From Ostrinia nubilalis (taxonomy: Eukaryota; Arthropoda; Insecta; Lepidoptera; Crambidae): 64,000 nt of DNA. A program made the position numbers and the translations under genes. Under the pieces are notes generated by a model. It was not told the origin of the DNA. It did not search any database and saw nothing but the letters and a program-made list of their open reading frames with translations. The DNA lies in assembly GCF_963855985.1 (NCBI RefSeq), contig NC_087098.1, positions 15,210,501 through 15,274,500 on the forward strand, given 5' to 3'. The stretch's first letter is position 1; every line of letters begins with the position of its first letter. Below, in pieces: positions 59,235-64,000 of the stretch.

Positions 59235-60005
59235 CTGGGGAAGAGAAAAATAGGTTAAAATAATAGCAGCTGCGTTGAGCAAACTCAGGAGGTGAGATTA
59301 CGGTAATATTGCCTAATGCCTATTGTTGGAAACTGATAGGTGGACGACCAACCTTCTTTTATACGTGTACTTGTCTATGTGTTCTATACTTTTTTTTTAG
59401 TTGTTTATGATTGCGTCTTTTTTTCCAGCTGTTGAGGGTATTTTACTGTTAGTGCATTTAGATTTTAAAACTACCTTGATTTTGAGCAAGTGTTTATTTC
59501 CGCCTGGCACGTCTTAAGAGCTGTCCTTTATACCTATGATGTCTTAGAAAAAAATACAAAAGAGAACCATTCGACTGTTAAAAATTGTTTGCGCCTTTCA
59601 ATTCATCAAGGTATCATCGCAAAAAAATAATTCATTTTCAATATTTATTAAAAAACATTTAAAACATTGTGATGACTGCTATTCCCACATTTATGTATTT
59701 AAAGCATATGAAGCAAACATTTTCATAAGGCCTAAAATAAAGCACACAATAAATTATGAAAGTTGGTCCCGTCTCCGGTGACGGAAGGCCTCGCATCCGC
59801 AGCAGTGACGGATGTCGGTAATTGCGTCACTTGCGTGGAGGCCCGCTAATGACGTCACCGCCGGCGAAAGTTGTTTAATTGAATTCATAATTACTGTCAT
59901 TTTGATTCAATAACTTTTGGTGGCGTTTATAGTTAAGAATCTATCAGAGCACCAGTCCTTTGGCACTAAATTATCTTCAAAATATGGTAGAGCAGGACGA
60001 GTTAT

Positions 60006-60058
60006 AGTGGAAAACACTGGAGGAGGCCTTTATCCAGCAGTATCCTTTTGTTGAAACG
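60006..60058 (+). mobile_element. LINE 3'-end fragment
   Basis: GTGGAAAACACTGGAGGAGG then CCTTTATCCAGCAGT, matching the LINE terminus found at 20055 and 43140. Confidence 0.45.
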
Positions 60059-60617
60059 AACCAATATTCATCTCTTCATCATTAGAAAAGCAACATTCCC
60101 AACACGCATTTTTATTTAGTAGACTCTTGCGCCCCTTTACAGATTCCAAACTTTCGAATAAATATTCGAATATTATAGACTTTCGATGTTTCGTAACAAT
60201 TTTAATAATACTTTCGGAGAGATGTTGCTTTAACGAAATGGGCGAACATTAACATAAAAGGGTGGAAATAAATTATTTTGAAACTGGAAAGTTCAGTGCG
60301 CTCAGCTCGAGTTTCAATGTAAATAGAAAATCAAAAACTAGCAGGAGCTGTTTCAGAGCAATTTCCATTTACGTGTTCCGAATGTATGTATTTTAAGTGT
60401 CCTGCTTAGATGTTGAATGGAGCTCTATTCGCTGAGTTTTCTAGCAATTACATGCCAAACTGTTTTTGGTTAACGTTAATGTTGGACGTTATAACTCAAG
60501 CTTCAATCGATAAGTTTTGTATGTTTAATTAATGAGTTTGGTTATTGGTCGTTTTTTAAAGCTGAATGTCTGCTCTTATGATTTACATCTTAATATGAAA
60601 TAACAGCGTTGATGAAG

Positions 60618-60740
60618 CTATAATAGCCCAACGGTGAAGGTGTTGGAATGTCCACGAGATCAGAGGAACGCGGGTTCAAACCCAGCCGCGTTGGACTATT
60701 GTTCATTGAACCTACTCGTACGTGACACAAGCATTATTTA
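60618..60740 (+). mobile_element. tRNA-like SINE
   Basis: CTATAATAGCCCAACGGTGA, B box GGTTCAAACCC, then GTTGGACTATTGT and CCTACTCGTACGTGACACAA: a diverged copy of 20951-21094. Confidence 0.6.
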
Positions 60741-61370
60741 GCTTAGCACGAGGAGTTACCGAGACTACTAGCAAAATTAGTGCAATACAAATTACCAATA
60801 TTCTTTATTTTTAAAAAGAAGAAGTACCTAACTCGACTCAAAGCACACCTAGCATATTCCCAGTCCATCAGAAGTGAGGGTCGTTCTAAACCAGTAGATA
60901 TTCACGGCTGTCATGTCTACCGGTGCTCACGCATAATCCGCCAGTTTGCAAGCACATCAAATTAACCGGAGCACAAATCGGTGAGCAGGTTAACTTGGGG
61001 CGTGCACTCACTGGCTTCTCATAGACTCCAAAGTCCTTTTATTTTTACACCTATAAAAAGCCTGTCATCACACACCTGCCAGGCTAGAATGCGCGCCGCG
61101 ATGAGCTTTTAGCGCGCCATTTTATCGATAAAGATTTTATCACAGCACACATCCTAGCCCTGCCGTGGTGATGACAGAAGGTTATGTGGGATTATGACGA
61201 GCTATGACGCTTGACACAATCAGTCGCCAAGTTTAAACTGCAACTAAAAGTAACTATCCCCCACTCGAGTTCCTATTCACCGCTATTAATGGAACGATTC
61301 ATACTGGATTGTGGGTGCTGACCATTATTTTATTTCAACAGATTTTGAATATTTTATAGTTTGAGTACAA

Positions 61371-61802
61371 ATAATTAACTTTTAAAAAAAATAAAACCGA
61401 CTTCAAATGCGTGAACACAAAAAGAAACTAAAAATTAAAAATATTGCGTATAAAAAAGTTCATCCCCAATTTTCCACCCTTGGGGGTAAAATATTTTCTT
61501 CAAATTCACATGAAACCACCCTTTTGATAATACCTATTCAACAAAAAAATTATCGTTCAAATTGATTTATAATCGGCGGAGATATTGCGTATAAAAAAAT
61601 TCATCCCCAATTTCCCACCCTTGGGGTTGTTTTTTCTATTATTAAATTTAAATGGGACCACCCTTGAGGTATTACCTATACGCCGAAAAAAGATTTTTTC
61701 AAATCGGTTCATAATTGGCGGAGTTATCGCGTAACAAACATAGAAAAAAAAAAAAACATACGGGTCGAATTGAGAACCTCCTCCTTTTTTGAAGTCGGTT
61801 GA
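61371..61802 (-). repeat. About 430-bp interspersed element, copy 2
   Basis: ATAATTAACTTTTAAAAAAA to GAAGTCGGTTGA, the reverse of 55419-55860 with high similarity. Confidence 0.8.
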
Positions 61803-63442
61803 TAAACTTGATTTCGTATCATATCTTGTGTATCTAGCTTTACATTGTCTACTATGACAAGGAATCTTGGTGCTTCCCTAGGGCCGACCTCATTTCAATG
61901 TTACATCTAGACATCACGCCATCGTTTACATGCGGCTCGTGGGCGATGTAGGCCGAATTGGTCGGGTAATCGGGACTCCAATCTGAGGTAACTCATTGAA
62001 TAAACATTGTTTGAGCGGACTATACGCCGCTGCAGGTTTCCAATCGCTATTTGACTATGTAAAACACATAATTTCCAGCAATGTATGTTTTGTTTAGGAA
62101 GAATATTTAACCGTGTTTCAATTGCGTACTTTTTATACTGTCTTTTTATCTCGGTTATTTATTGTTTATCACATCAATGGAATCACACATTAATTCAAAA
62201 TATTTATTTGCATAAAACACGTTACATTTCAGTTCTTATTTTTCTGGATACAGACACGGATAAGGTATAGTCGTTTTTTTTTATCTCGACGTATAAAAAC
62301 AAACAGTAACTAATTATTTAAAACGATTGCCATTTGCAAAACATTGCTAACTACTTCAAGCGCATTTGTAACATTTTGATTTAATTGTGAGAAAAGCAGC
62401 GGATAAGCAAATCCGCGGAAAACAAACGGTTCGTCTCGAGTTTTCAGAATAAGACCCCGTAATTGATGTCTTTGCGGTTCTCTTCCACCGCCTTCCGCAG
62501 ACCTGTGCCATTTTACGTTTTCTTTAAGATATGCTAAACAGGCAAAACAAACGCTGGAACGGAGAGCTCTGGCTATGATGGTCGGCGTGCATTCTGTTTA
62601 CATAAATTAGATGCTTCGGTATTTATAATGGTCTAACTGAGATAAACGACGACAATTGTTCAGGAAATTTTATTATTATCTTTCAAGCACTTGACCTCGT
62701 TATTAAGAATGCCGCACTTTTAATGGTAATGGTCGCAATTTGGAGTCGGGTGATAAAAAGTTGCGAGAGTCGGCCGTAAGATAAACAGGGAAGGTGTGCG
62801 TTCACAATAAAAATGGCTCTAACAGACAGCTTTATCATTTGCCTTTAAAGCCTTCCAGAAGTTATAATTTTCAGAAACATTTCCGTGCATAAATATTTCA
62901 TTGCGTCAATGAACGTTCTTACTCTTTCGTATGACTCGCTTCCATAACTTAACTTTATTTCTCGTTGCGCTCTTTCGTTTCTCTCAGTTTAGGACTACAA
63001 AACTTGAACTGCAGTCGTGCTGAAAGAAGTTCAGTGGACTATTATTTTTGCAAAACCTTCTCGACAGGTTTGAAAACAATACAAAACTAGCAGCAAAGAG
63101 GTACTTATCGTGCCATTTCAGCGGTGTAGTTTCGGAAATTAATGCGTCTGCCAGCGCTCGCTCCGCTGCAATTGCTCGCTCAGCTTATTGTGGCGATAAC
63201 TGTTAATTGTATTGCTATGGAAAGTTCATAAAAGCTGTATAGATTAGCTTGGGTGGAATGCCCGAATAATTAGTAAGTAAATAGATTGGAAATTGGCTGG
63301 AGAAAACCGAAAATCAAAGTGTTTTAAAAATGTATAGTATTCAGCCCTTCTCTAGTTTACTCGTATGACAACAGGCGCGTTTTATCATCACTATATCTAC
63401 ACCACGTTAACATAATAATGTAAAATATATCTTCTAAGGGCC

Positions 63443-64000
63443 GATTTTTCAATCGTCCGATAACTTTTAACTGAAGAACAACCTTGTCATTTTGACATAT
63501 TTCCCATACAATAATTAACTTTTAAAAAAAATAAAACCGACTTCAAATGCGTGAAAACAAAAAAAAAACTAAAAATTAAAAATATTGCGTATAAAAAAGT
63601 TCATCCCCAATTTTCCACCCTTGGGGGTGAAATATTTTCTTCAAATTCGCATGAAATCACCCTTTTGATAATACCTATTCAACAAAAAAATTATCGTTCA
63701 AATTGATTTATAATCGGCGGAGATATTGCGTATAAAAAAGTTCATCCCCAATTTTCCACCCTTGGGGGTTGTTTTTTCTATTATTAAATTTAAATGGGAC
63801 CACCCTTGAGGTATTACCTATACGCCGAAAAAAGATTTGTTCAAATCGGTTCATAATTGGCGGAGTTATCGCGTAACAAACATAGAAAAAAAAAACATAC
63901 GGGTCGAATTGAGAACCTCCTCCTTTTTTGAAGTCGGTTGAAAACTGTCAATGTGCCAAACTTATTCTTCAGATAAAAGCCATCCGACGATTGAAAAATC
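63443..64000. mobile_element. Foldback element interrupted by repeat copy 3, cut by the window end
   Basis: Left arm CGATTTTTCAATCGTCCGAT then AACTTTTAACTGAAGAACAA. Right arm, read inverted, GATTTTTCAATCGTCGGATG then GCTTTTATCTGAAGAATAAG. The window ends in the right arm. Confidence 0.7.
63511..63941 (-). repeat. About 430-bp interspersed element, copy 3
   Basis: Same orientation as copy 2 and very similar. It lies inside another foldback element whose arms flank it (63443-63505 and 63948-64000). Confidence 0.8.

Larger units (their letters stand above)
59235..64000. other. Upstream region: no exon found
   Basis: Should contain intron or upstream sequence of the THSD1-like gene. I could not find the missing signal-peptide exon. 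Holds a LINE end (60006-60058), a SINE (60618-60740) and two 430-bp repeats; otherwise AT-rich with no supported gene. Confidence 0.5.

Overview
This window is nuclear DNA from an insect, almost certainly a moth or butterfly. The evidence is the AT-rich, repeat-filled non-coding sequence, GT-AG split genes, BEL/Pao LTR retrotransposons, tRNA-derived SINE fragments, LEP1-type repeats that open with a CTAGCTTTT...CGGCTTC motif, and several foldback elements of the kind common in Lepidoptera. No species can be named from the sequence.

One large minus-strand gene runs through most of the window. I assembled 15 coding exons (59234 down to 8790) from splice sites and reading frame. All 14 intron phases agree, giving about 1060 codons that end in a stop; the 5' end (signal peptide) is missing. 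The product is a single-pass membrane protein resembling THSD1, the thrombospondin type-1 domain protein 1. It has a long N-terminal ectodomain, a short Cys-containing region, one TSP1 repeat, a Cys-rich module, a transmembrane helix and a Ser/Asp/Lys-rich cytoplasmic tail. A second gene, a single-exon homologue of the ciliary protein CFAP157, sits on the same strand inside the intron after the TSP1 exon. Its start lies about 107 bp from two RFX X-box-like sites.

The most unusual structure is a set of six tandem arrays inside the large gene. Each array is made from the 3' part of one exon, its 5' splice site and some flanking intron. In all six the intact exon is the first copy and the extra copies run downstream into the intron. 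The arrays follow the exons ending at 56665, 37034, 22046, 18714, 17081 and 14107. Units are about 120-180 bp and number from one extra copy to about 17. Some copies are open and carry usable-looking splice sites; others have stops or frameshifts.

Mobile DNA fills the introns. A BEL/Pao element at 23184-30235 (plus strand, antisense to the gene) has nearly identical LTRs, but its coding region is split by a truncated LINE. A second at 46337-52857 (minus strand) has identical 329-bp LTRs, a 5-bp target duplication and one uninterrupted 1764-codon gag-pol frame. A 1.2-kb element with long terminal inverted repeats, many foldback MITEs (several with TA target duplications, some nested), LINE 3' ends and tRNA-like SINEs make up much of the rest. 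The outer 7.6 kb on the left and 4.7 kb on the right hold no gene I can support.
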